Assembly: GCF_005222815.1 (NCBI RefSeq)
Contig: NZ_STGB01000002.1
Location: 434,001-498,000 of the forward strand
Source: Roseomonas sp. AR75
Lineage (GTDB): Bacteria; Pseudomonadota; Alphaproteobacteria; Acetobacterales; Acetobacteraceae
DNA: 64,000 nucleotides
Reading direction: 5' to 3'
Positions 56,044 to 63,485 of this stretch are shown piece after piece. Numbering within the stretch: the first letter of the stretch is position 1; each line of letters opens with the position of its first letter. Under the pieces are notes generated by a model. It had not been told where the DNA came from. It searched no databases and saw nothing but the letters and a program-made list of their open reading frames with translations. Both the position numbers and the translations under genes were made by a program.

Positions 56044-57855
56044 ATGGGCGGGCAGTCAGGCGCTTCGGGCCGGGTATCGTCACAGAACGGCGGTGCAGGC
56101 GAGGATCTCTTCCACTTCGTGATGATCAAGCCGTCGCACTACGACGACGAGGGCTATGTCATCCAGTGGATCCGCTCGGCCATCCCCTCCAACACGCTGG
56201 CAGCGCTGAACGGACTCGCCGAGGCGGCCGTGCAGCGCAAGGTGCTGGGACCTGGCGTCGAGATCCGCCTGCACACCTTCGACGAGACGAACCGCCGCGT
56301 CCGGCCGGATCGCATCATCCGCATGATCCGGCGCAGCGGCGGGCGTGCGCTGATCGGCCTGGTCGGCGTGCAGTCCAACCAGTTCCCGCGCGCGGTGGAC
56401 CTTGCGCGCCCCTTCCTGGCCGCGCGACTGCCGGTGATGATCGGCGGCTTCCATGTCTCGGGCTGCCTGGCGATGCTGCCGGAGATGCCGCCGGAGATGC
56501 GTGCGGCGCAGGACATGGGCATCGCCTTCTTCGCCGGCGAGGCGGAGGAAGGCCGGCTTGATCAGGTGTTCCGCGACGCCTGGCACGGCACCCTGCAGCC
56601 GCTCTACAACTACATGGACGCGCTGCCCAACCTGGAAGGCGAGCCGCCCCCGATCCTGCCGGCGCAGCATCTGGTGCGCACCTCCGGCTCGCTCTCCTCG
56701 ATCGATCTCGGCCGCGGCTGTCCCTATCAATGCAGCTTCTGCACCATCATCAACGTGCAGGGACGCAAGAGCCGCGTGCGCTCCCCCGACGACCTCGAGC
56801 GCATCGTCCGGGAGAACTACGCCCAGGGCATCAAGCGCTTCTTCATCACCGACGACAACTTCGCCCGCAACAAGGCGTGGGAGCCGCTGTTCGACCGCCT
56901 GATCCTGCTGCGCGAGCAGGAGAAGATGAAGCTCGGCTTCACCATCCAGGTGGACACGCTGTGCCACAAGATCCCCGGCTTCGTGGAAAAGGCGGCGCGC
57001 GCGGGCGTGCGGCGCGTGTTCATCGGGCTGGAGAACATCAACCCGGACAACCTGATCGGCGCGAAGAAGCACCAGAACAAGATCACCGAATACCGCACCA
57101 TGATCCAGGCCTGGCGCGACGCGGGCGCGATCACCTATGCCGGCTACATCATCGGCTTTCCCGGCGACACGAAGGAATCGGTGCTGCGCGATGTCGAGAT
57201 CATCAAGCGCGAACTGCCGCTGGATATCCTGGAGTTCTTCTTCCTCACCCCGCTGCCCGGCTCGGAGGACCACAAGACGCTGTTCGGGAAGGGCGTGTGG
57301 ATGGACCCCGACCTGAACAAATACGACCTGAACCACCGGGTCGCGCACCACCCGCGCATGAGCGACACGGAATGGGAGGACGCCTACCGCTCGGCCTGGG
57401 ACGCGTACTACACGCCCGAGCACATCCGCACGATCCTGCGGCGCGTCGCGGCGAATCCGAAGGGACGGCTGAAGACCACGCTGACCACCATCCTGTGGTT
57501 CACGCTGATGGTCCGCTACGAGGGCGTGCATCCGCTGGAAGGCGGCGCCTTCCGCCTGAAGTTCCGGCGCGACCGCAGGCACGGCATGCCGGTGGAAAGC
57601 CGCTTCGTCTTCTACCCGCGCTATGCCGCGGAGACGCTGCGCAAGGCCTCGCAATACCTGCGCTTCTACCTGCCGATCCGGCGCATGCTGAAGGCGGTGG
57701 CGAGTGCGCCGGACCGGCTGGCGTATCGCGACCTCGCCATCACGCCGCCCGACGCCGAGGAGTTCGAGGAGCTGGACCTCTACAAGGCCACCGCGGGCGG
57801 GCAGGGCGCGCTGGTGAGGATGCGGCGCCTGCAGAAGGCTGCGGCCGGCGACTGA
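56044..57855 (+). CDS. B12-binding-domain radical SAM protein
   Basis: Protein of 603 residues. The N-terminal region (20-200) has the B12-domain fold pattern (FHFVMIKPSHYDDEGYVI, IGLVGVQSNQFPRAVD, VMIGGFHVSG), but the cobalamin-ligating DxHxxG is not found. The radical SAM cysteines are Cys226, Cys230 and Cys233 in GRGCPYQCSFC. RRVFIGLENINPDNLIG and YIIGFPGDTKESVLRDVEII follow, and the C-terminal 150 residues are basic. Start at 56044 with a GGGGGG run upstream; the long in-frame upstream reading is low quality. Substrate unknown, probably a lipid or cofactor. Confidence 0.87.
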   Translation: MGGQSGASGRVSSQNGGAGEDLFHFVMIKPSHYDDEGYVIQWIRSAIPSNTLAALNGLAEAAVQRKVLGPGVEIRLHTFDETNRRVRPDRIIRMIRRSGGRALIGLVGVQSNQFPRAVDLARPFLAARLPVMIGGFHVSGCLAMLPEMPPEMRAAQDMGIAFFAGEAEEGRLDQVFRDAWHGTLQPLYNYMDALPNLEGEPPPILPAQHLVRTSGSLSSIDLGRGCPYQCSFCTIINVQGRKSRVRSPDDLERIVRENYAQGIKRFFITDDNFARNKAWEPLFDRLILLREQEKMKLGFTIQVDTLCHKIPGFVEKAARAGVRRVFIGLENINPDNLIGAKKHQNKITEYRTMIQAWRDAGAITYAGYIIGFPGDTKESVLRDVEIIKRELPLDILEFFFLTPLPGSEDHKTLFGKGVWMDPDLNKYDLNHRVAHHPRMSDTEWEDAYRSAWDAYYTPEHIRTILRRVAANPKGRLKTTLTTILWFTLMVRYEGVHPLEGGAFRLKFRRDRRHGMPVESRFVFYPRYAAETLRKASQYLRFYLPIRRMLKAVASAPDRLAYRDLAITPPDAEEFEELDLYKATAGGQGALVRMRRLQKAAAGD

Positions 57856-57861
57856 TGCCGA

Positions 57862-57888
57862 GCGCATGAAGGTTTCACCTTCGTGCGC
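57862..57888 (+). terminator. Hairpin 7 bases after the radical SAM gene
   Basis: GCGCATGAAGGT (57862-57873), loop TTC and ACCTTCGTGCGC (57877-57888) pair at 11 of 12 positions. No T-run follows. It is the left part of a larger structured interval that ends near 58022. Confidence 0.45.
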
Positions 57889-57901
57889 TCAATCGCCGGC
57901 G

Positions 57902-57970
57902 CTGCGCTTGGCTCGCCACATAGGCGGCGGGCCGCATTCGCGGCCTCGCCCGCCTTCGGCGGGCGCAGGT
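57902..57970. repeat. Double-hairpin repeat, copy B
   Basis: GGCCGC/GCGGCC (57930-57935/57940-57945, loop ATTC), then GCCCGCC/GGCGGGC (57948-57954/57958-57964, loop TTC), ending GCAGGTCG. Relative to copy A, three arm bases have changed, and all three are compensated on the other arm. It lies between the radical SAM gene and the zinc-ribbon gene. Confidence 0.75.
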
Positions 57971-58102
57971 CGGAACTTCATGCGCTTGGTGTGAGACGGG
58001 GCACGAAGCTCCGACTTGCGGGCCGCCGTGAGGGGGCGTCGGCGAGCAGCCGGCGTCGATCCGCCGGCAGTCTAGGGCTGTCCGCTCGCCGAGGGCGTTT
58101 GA

Positions 58103-58636
58103 TCAGCCGCAGGCAGCGCAGGTCATCAGGCCGCGCTTCTCCCGCGCAGGCTCGACGAGATAGCCGCAGCGCAGGCAGTTCGCGCCGTCATCCTCGGCGT
58201 CGAAGGGATCGGCGACCCGGCGTTCGGCGGGGTGGGCGGAGGCACCGCGCTCCGCGCTCCGCTTCGCGCGAAGGCGCGGCGGCGGCGGTGGTGGTTCCGC
58301 CGCCGGCTCCACGCCGCTGCGCTCCCACATCGGCATGACGTGCACCTTCGGCGCGGCGGCGACACTTTGCTCCGCTGCCCGCTCTGCAGGCGCCTTCGGC
58401 GTCGTGGCGGCATGCGCCGGGAAACCCTGGTCCCAACTCTGCGCGCGCACCTGGAAGTCGTTGCGGCGCGAGTCGCTGCCGGGGGCCGCGCTGCCGCGCG
58501 AGGGCAGGCGGACAACTTCCACGACGCGGTTGCCGGTCAGGCCGCCCTTGCGCGGGATGCGGCGCGTCTCCCGCTGTTCGGTCGAGGCCTGCGAGCCTCC
58601 ACCCAGTCGGGCAAAGACGCGGTCGATATCGGACAT
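58103..58636 (-). CDS. Hypothetical protein with C-terminal zinc ribbon
   Basis: Protein of 177 residues. It begins MSDIDRVFARLGGGSQAS; the middle is disordered and Pro/Ala/Arg-rich, with basic VRAQSWDQGFP and PPPPPPRLRAKR. The last 24 residues hold two CxxC pairs, Cys154/157 and Cys173/176 (NCLRCGY and MTCAACG), a zinc-ribbon pattern. The ATG at 58636 is supported only by a weak GGAA upstream. No family is recognised. Such ribbons bind nucleic acid or protein. Confidence 0.65.
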   Translation of the reverse strand: MSDIDRVFARLGGGSQASTEQRETRRIPRKGGLTGNRVVEVVRLPSRGSAAPGSDSRRNDFQVRAQSWDQGFPAHAATTPKAPAERAAEQSVAAAPKVHVMPMWERSGVEPAAEPPPPPPRLRAKRSAERGASAHPAERRVADPFDAEDDGANCLRCGYLVEPAREKRGLMTCAACG

Positions 58637-58992
58637 GGAATTCCAGAAGTGTTGCGTTCGGTTCGGAGCGATGGGCAGCGTCGCCTTGCTGCCGGGAACT
58701 GCCTGCGGGACCGGCAAAGGTTGCGCCGTTGGGAAACCCTCCGGCGCGCTTGCCCGGACAACAACATAAGATTGCTACCAGGGTTTCCAACAGAAGTCGC
58801 GCCGGGTCAATGCCCAGGCCCGGCGGCTTTCGCACCCGCAGCGCGGGAAAGCAAGGCGCCGCCTGCCCTACCGCACGACATCGACGGTGACGAAACGTGT
58901 CACGGTAGCGCGAGGCTTCGCTCAGCAAGCTCCCCACTTGCGGCGGCCGCTCGGGCGGCGGGGCAGCGGGGCGCAGCGTGTCGCGCCGCGCA
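58637..58992. other. Intergenic region, about 356 bases, with an inverted repeat
   Basis: No credible gene is seen: the ORFs here lack a ribosome site and family resemblance. The region should hold the promoter of the zinc-ribbon gene on the minus strand and the 3' end of the quinone oxidoreductase gene. It contains the 9-bp inverted repeat at 58732-58788. No tRNA, IS end or terminator with a T-run was found. Confidence 0.5.
58732..58788. other. Inverted repeat GGAAACCCT ... AGGGTTTCC
   Basis: Perfect 9-bp arms (58732-58740 and 58780-58788) separated by 39 bases, 96 bases upstream of the zinc-ribbon gene start. The AT-richer interior, including CAACAACATAAGATTG, contrasts with the surroundings. 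It could be a looped operator or an RNA stem. Confidence 0.4.
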
Positions 58993-59985
58993 TCAAGGCT
59001 CGACCACCACATGGCCGATGCGGTCCCGGTCGAGCACCGCCGCGAAGGCCTCGGCGACCTGGTCCAACGGGAAGCGAGCGGCCAGCAGCGGCGACAGCCG
59101 CGCTTGCATCCACCAGGTTCCGAGCCGGTCGAACAGGGCGCGCACGCGGGCTTCCTGCGCATCGCGCGCGTCGATCTTGTACCAGCCCATGTAAAGGCCG
59201 CAGACGGCGATGTTCTTCACGAGAAGCAGATTGGCCGCGACGTCCGGGATCTGGCCGCCGGCGAAGCCGATCGGGCAGATGCGGCCTTCCGGGCGAAGGC
59301 AGCGCAGCGATTCGCGAAACAGCGCGCCGCCGACGGGGTCCAGAACGGCATGCACGCCTTCGCCGCCGGTCAGCGCCATCACCTGCGCCCTCAGCGCCGC
59401 CGGATCGGACGCGATGGCATGCCGCGCCCCGTTGGCCAGCGCATGCTCGCGCTTCGCTTCCGTGCCGGCGGTCGCGATCACCGTGACGCCCAGGTTGCGC
59501 CCGATCTCGCAGGCCGCGCTGCCGACGCCGCCGCCAGCGCCATGCACCAGCAGCTGCTGCCCTTCGGCAACGCCCAGCACATGCGGCCAGGTCAGCGCCG
59601 CCAGGGCGGAGTTGTAGGACGTGTTGAGCGCCGTCGCGCGCGCGAAATCCATGCTGTCGGGGATTGCGTAGGCATTCGCCTCATGCGCCGCCGCGTATTC
59701 GGCGAGCGCGCCGTACTCGATCGCAACGAGCACGCGCGCACCGGGCCTGAAGCGCGTGGCGCCGGCACCGCAGGCCACCACCTCGCCCGCTGCCGTGTTG
59801 CCGGGGATGAAGGGCAGCGGCGGCTTGCGCTGGTAGCGCCCGGCGATGAGCAGCGAGAGCGCATGGCTGACGGCGGCGGCGCGCACGCGGATCAGTACCT
59901 GCCGCGGGCCAGGCACGGGGATGGGCTGGTCGGCTGGCAGCAGGCCCTCCGGCGTGGTCCATTCCCGCACCAGCAGGGCGCGCAT
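58993..59985 (-). CDS. Zinc-independent MDR-family quinone/NADPH oxidoreductase
   Basis: Protein of 330 residues of the medium-chain reductase superfamily without the alcohol dehydrogenase zinc cysteines. The N-terminal barrel has VLIRVRAAAVSHALSLLIAG and PFIPGNTAAGEVV. The Rossmann motif is VHGAGGGVGSAACEIGRNLG, and the end VLDRDRIGHVVVEP is typical of quinone oxidoreductases and enoyl reductases. Its ATG overlaps the SDR stop by 1 base. It is the last gene of the Bug-SDR-MDR operon. Confidence 0.88.
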   Translation of the reverse strand: MRALLVREWTTPEGLLPADQPIPVPGPRQVLIRVRAAAVSHALSLLIAGRYQRKPPLPFIPGNTAAGEVVACGAGATRFRPGARVLVAIEYGALAEYAAAHEANAYAIPDSMDFARATALNTSYNSALAALTWPHVLGVAEGQQLLVHGAGGGVGSAACEIGRNLGVTVIATAGTEAKREHALANGARHAIASDPAALRAQVMALTGGEGVHAVLDPVGGALFRESLRCLRPEGRICPIGFAGGQIPDVAANLLLVKNIAVCGLYMGWYKIDARDAQEARVRALFDRLGTWWMQARLSPLLAARFPLDQVAEAFAAVLDRDRIGHVVVEP

Positions 59986-60917
59986 CAGGCGGTCATCGCC
60001 TCCGACAATTCCCACAGGCGATGCGCGCTGGCGGGGTCGCGGGCATGCGGCAGCACACCCTGCATCGGCCGGTCGGGATGGGCCGGCGCGGCCTCCTGGC
60101 ATTCCTCCAGATAGAGGCCACCGATGCCGAGCAGGTCCGGCGCCGTCGCGGCCCAGGTGGCGGTGGCGGCGCACTGCGCGGCGCTGCGCCACCGCGCGGG
60201 CGGGCGGCCATTCTCGTCGAGCCAGCCATTGGCGCGCATCTCCTCCGTGGAGAGATGGCGCATCAGCCCGGTCATGGCGCCGCCGGGGTTGAGTGCGTTG
60301 CAGGCGATCCCGCGCGCGCCGAGCCGCTCGGTAGCCGCGATCGCCAGCAGCGCGCAGGCGGTCTTGGATTGGCCGTACGCCTCCCACCGGTCATAGGGGC
60401 GCCGGCGGTAGTCCAAATCCTCCCACAGGATGTCGGAGCGACGATGCGCGATGGAACTCACGGAGACGATGCGCGCCGGTTCGCCGGACTCCTGCGCAGC
60501 CTGTTCCAGCGCCGGCGCAAGCTGCGTGGCGAGCATCCAGTGGCCGAGATAGTTCACGCCGAACTGCAGCTCATGCCCTTCGGCCGTGCGACGCTCCGGG
60601 CAGGCCATGACGCCGGCATTGTTGACGAGCATGTGCAGCGGACCCCGCCAGGCAGCCGCGAAGCGGCGGATCGCGCCGAGTGCCGACAGGTCCAGGGGCA
60701 CCGCCTCCGCAGCGAGCGTCCCAGCGGCGTCGCGCAGCTTCGCCTCCTCCACATCGGCCATCACCACCCGGGCGCCGGCGCCGGACAGCGCCGCCGCGAT
60801 CTCCTGCCCCATCGCACCGGCCGCGCCGGTGACGAGGGCGGTGCGCCCGCGCAGGTCGAGGCCGGCGACGACGTCACGCGCCGTGGCCTCCGCATCGAAG
60901 CGGGAGGTGACGCGCAT
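59985..60917 (-). CDS. Short-chain dehydrogenase/reductase
   Basis: SDR of 310 residues. The cofactor motif TGAAGAMG is at 30-37, NNAG at 99-102, and the catalytic Ser155 with Tyr181 and Lys185 (YGQSK) is intact. The Asp in VMADVEEA after the second strand suggests NAD(H). The C-terminal 110 residues (PPARWRSAAQCAATATW and on) match the retinol-dehydrogenase-like/WW-domain oxidoreductase branch. It starts 2 bases after the Bug stop and overlaps the MDR gene by 1 base. The substrate is presumably the compound bound by the Bug protein. Confidence 0.88.
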   Translation of the reverse strand: MRVTSRFDAEATARDVVAGLDLRGRTALVTGAAGAMGQEIAAALSGAGARVVMADVEEAKLRDAAGTLAAEAVPLDLSALGAIRRFAAAWRGPLHMLVNNAGVMACPERRTAEGHELQFGVNYLGHWMLATQLAPALEQAAQESGEPARIVSVSSIAHRRSDILWEDLDYRRRPYDRWEAYGQSKTACALLAIAATERLGARGIACNALNPGGAMTGLMRHLSTEEMRANGWLDENGRPPARWRSAAQCAATATWAATAPDLLGIGGLYLEECQEAAPAHPDRPMQGVLPHARDPASAHRLWELSEAMTA

Positions 60918-60919
60918 CG

Positions 60920-61897
60920 CTACTCCACGCGCAGATCGGCGGCGCGGATCACCTCCGCGGTGCGCGCCATCTCGTGGCGGATCACCTCGGTCAGCTCCTC
61001 CGGCGCGCCGACCTTGCGTTCGAGGCCATAGACCTCGAGCTGGCGGCGCACCTCCTCGCCGTCCATCACATGGCGCACCGCGGCGCTGATCTGCGCGAGC
61101 AGCGGCGCCGGCATGCCGGCCGGGCCCAGCAGGCCGTACCAGGAATCATAGGCGACGTTGGCAATGCCCTGCTCGGCGAGAGTCGGCAGGTCGGGCCAGC
61201 TGCGCAGCCGCTCCGCATAGACCACGCCGAGCGGCTTGGCGCGCCCGCTCTGGATCAGCGGCCGCACGGTGGAGGCGCCGCCCATGTACATATCCACATT
61301 GTCGGAGATCAGCGCCTGGGTCGCCGGCGCCGCGCCGTTGAAGGGCACGTGGATGATGTCGATGCCGGTGGCGAGCTTCAGCAGTTCCGAGGCGAGATGC
61401 GGCGCGCTGCCAAAGGCGGCGGAGGCATAGGTCAGCCGACCTGGCTGCTGCCGCGCAAGCGCGACGAAGCCCTTCGCATCGTCCACCGGCAGGCTGGCGC
61501 GTGCGATCATGATCAGCGGCGCGATGCCGATCAGCGCGATCGGCGTGAAATCCGTCAGCGTGCGATAGGGCGTGTTGCGTGGGCTGAGCTGCTCGATCGC
61601 GCCATGCGTGGCGTTGTTGCTGAACACCAGCGTGTAGCCGTCCGGCGCGGCGCGCGCGACGATGTTGGAGCCCAGCGTGCCGGAGGCCCCGGCGCGGTTG
61701 TCGATCACCACGGGTTGCCCCCAATAGGCCGCCAGGCGCTGGCCGAGGAAGCGGCCCATCAGGTCGGTCGGGCCGCCCGGCGGGAAGGGAATGACGAGGC
61801 GCACGGGCCGGTCGGGGAAGCTGCCCTGGGCCTGCGCGCGCTGCGCGAACAGGGCGGCGCCCGTGGCCATCAGCAGCGAACGACGGGACTGCGTCAC
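60920..61897 (-). CDS. Bug/TctC-family solute-binding protein
   Basis: Periplasmic protein of 325 residues. The N-terminus MTQSRRSLLMATGAALFAQRAQAQ is a twin-arginine-like signal, cleaved before GSFPDRPVRLVIPFPPGG, the Bug hallmark. VPFNGAAPATQALISDNVD forms the second binding loop. The GTG at 61897 has GGAGGAC about 8 bases upstream. It is first in a three-gene operon with an SDR and an MDR enzyme, divergent from an acyl-CoA ligase gene, with two palindromes in the shared promoter region. Confidence 0.9.
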   Translation of the reverse strand: MTQSRRSLLMATGAALFAQRAQAQGSFPDRPVRLVIPFPPGGPTDLMGRFLGQRLAAYWGQPVVIDNRAGASGTLGSNIVARAAPDGYTLVFSNNATHGAIEQLSPRNTPYRTLTDFTPIALIGIAPLIMIARASLPVDDAKGFVALARQQPGRLTYASAAFGSAPHLASELLKLATGIDIIHVPFNGAAPATQALISDNVDMYMGGASTVRPLIQSGRAKPLGVVYAERLRSWPDLPTLAEQGIANVAYDSWYGLLGPAGMPAPLLAQISAAVRHVMDGEEVRRQLEVYGLERKVGAPEELTEVIRHEMARTAEVIRAADLRVE

Positions 61898-61942
61898 GAT
61901 GCGTCCTCCTCCCCCTTGGCGGGCTGGTGCGCCGCCATGTTC

Positions 61943-61956
61943 CTACCGTGCGGTAG
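61943..61956. promoter_or_regulatory. Palindromic operator 1, CTACCG-TG-CGGTAG
   Basis: Perfect 6-bp arms with a 2-base centre, 46 bases upstream of the Bug start. It resembles TetR-family sites and is followed by ATTTG. The second copy is at 62038-62051. Confidence 0.6.
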
Positions 61957-62037
61957 ATTTGTGGCTACTGAACCGCAGCGGCCTTCGGCGTGTCAACAGC
62001 GGATCGGCCTCGGGCTTGGCCATCGCCGGTGATTTGC

Positions 62038-62051
62038 CTACCGTTGGGTAG
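62038..62051. promoter_or_regulatory. Palindromic operator 2, CTACCG-TT-GGGTAG
   Basis: Same element as operator 1 with one arm mismatch, 18 bases before the acyl-CoA ligase start. The pair is 95 bases apart, each nearer one of the two divergent genes, so one regulator could control both directions. Confidence 0.6.
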
Positions 62052-62069
62052 ATCGTCGGGGAGCCCGCC

Positions 62070-63485
62070 ATGACCGTGTCGCGCCAGCCCTACGGTGCCG
62101 GTGACTTGGCGCGCCTGCTGGCGCCGCGTTCGGTCGCGCTGGTCGGTGCGTCGCCCACGGCGAATTCGATGGGCGCGCGCAGCCTGGCGAACCTCGCGCG
62201 CTTCTCCGGCCGCGTGTTTCCCGTGAACGGCCGCTACGCGGCGATCGCCGGCCTGCCCTGCCATGCGTCCCTGGACGCGCTGCCGGAGGTGCCGGATGTC
62301 GTCATCGTCGCGCTCGCCGCGCCGCAGGTGGAGGCTGTGGTCGCGGATTGCGCGCGGCGCGGCGTGGGCGGCGTGGTGATCTATGCCGCGGGCTATGCCG
62401 AGACGCAGACGGCGGAAGGCCGGGCGGCGCAGGCACGGCTCGCGGCCATCGCGCAGGAATCCGGCATGCGGATCGTCGGCCCGAACTGCGCGGGCTATGC
62501 GGTGCTGCCCGCGGGGCTGCTGGCGGGCTTCCCCGAATTCCCCGCCCCGCGCCCGGGCCCGCGCGGCATCGGGCTGGTCGCGCAATCCGGCGCGCTCGGC
62601 CTCGCGCTCTCGCAGGCGGCCGAGCGGGGCGTGGCGCTGACCCATGTGCTGACCTGCGGCAACTCCTGCGACGTGGACGTGGCGGACTGGCTTGCCGCAC
62701 TGGCCGAGACCGGCTCCTGCGCGGCCGTTGCGCTGACCTGGGAGGGGCTGGAGGACGAGGCACGTCTTGTCGCCGCAGCACGCCTGGCGGCTTCGCGCGG
62801 ACTGCCGGTAGCGGCGTGCCGGCTCGGGCTCAGCGAGGTCGGCGCGGCGCAGGCGCTGGTGCACACCGGCAGCGTGGTGACGCCGCCCGAACGCTTCCCC
62901 GCGCTCTGCGCCGAAGCGGGCTTCGTACCGGTGACGCGCATCGAGGCGCTGATGGAGACCGCCTGCTTCCTGGCGAAGGCGCCGGCGCGGCCGCAGGCGG
63001 GCGGCGTCGCGATCGCCTCGGGTTCCGGCGGCACCGCGATCCTCGCGGCCGATGCGGCGGCGCGACATGGCGTGGCGGTGCCACCGCCGACACCGACAAC
63101 GGTGGAGGCGCTGCGCGCCGTGCTTCCCGCATTCGCCGCGCCACGCAATCCCTGCGACGCGACGGCGCAGGTCACCGCCAATCCCGCGATGCTGCGCGGC
63201 GTGGTGGAAGCGCTGCTCGCCGATCCCGGCATCGGCGCGCTGGTCTGCCCCTGGGGCAAGGCGTATCGCTCCGACAACATCGCCTTCCTCGGCGAGGCAG
63301 CGCGGCGCCACGGCAAGCCGGTGTGCCTGGTGTGGATGAGCCAGTGGCTGGAAGGCCCTGGCACGACGGAAGCCGAGGCCGACCCCGACCTCGCGCTGTT
63401 CCGGTCGCTCGATGCGTGCTTCGCCGCGCTGGCGGCCTGGTTCGCGCGCGATCAGGCGATGCCGCGCGTCTCGCCGGACCAGTAG
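62070..63485 (+). CDS. NDP-forming acyl-CoA ligase, alpha (CoA-binding) subunit
   Basis: Protein of 471 residues matching the alpha part of ADP-forming acyl-CoA ligases. The CoA-binding Rossmann domain begins VALVGASPTANSMG at 22-35. IVGPNCAGYAV and LVAQSGALGLAL follow, then the phosphohistidine His265 in LVHTGS and a third domain to the C-terminus. The ATP-grasp beta domain is missing, and no beta gene is adjacent. It interconverts an acyl-CoA with the free acid if a beta partner exists. The start is preceded by GGGGAG. The 3' end overlaps the convergent AMP-ligase gene by 34 bases. Confidence 0.85.
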   Translation: MTVSRQPYGAGDLARLLAPRSVALVGASPTANSMGARSLANLARFSGRVFPVNGRYAAIAGLPCHASLDALPEVPDVVIVALAAPQVEAVVADCARRGVGGVVIYAAGYAETQTAEGRAAQARLAAIAQESGMRIVGPNCAGYAVLPAGLLAGFPEFPAPRPGPRGIGLVAQSGALGLALSQAAERGVALTHVLTCGNSCDVDVADWLAALAETGSCAAVALTWEGLEDEARLVAAARLAASRGLPVAACRLGLSEVGAAQALVHTGSVVTPPERFPALCAEAGFVPVTRIEALMETACFLAKAPARPQAGGVAIASGSGGTAILAADAAARHGVAVPPPTPTTVEALRAVLPAFAAPRNPCDATAQVTANPAMLRGVVEALLADPGIGALVCPWGKAYRSDNIAFLGEAARRHGKPVCLVWMSQWLEGPGTTEAEADPDLALFRSLDACFAALAAWFARDQAMPRVSPDQ

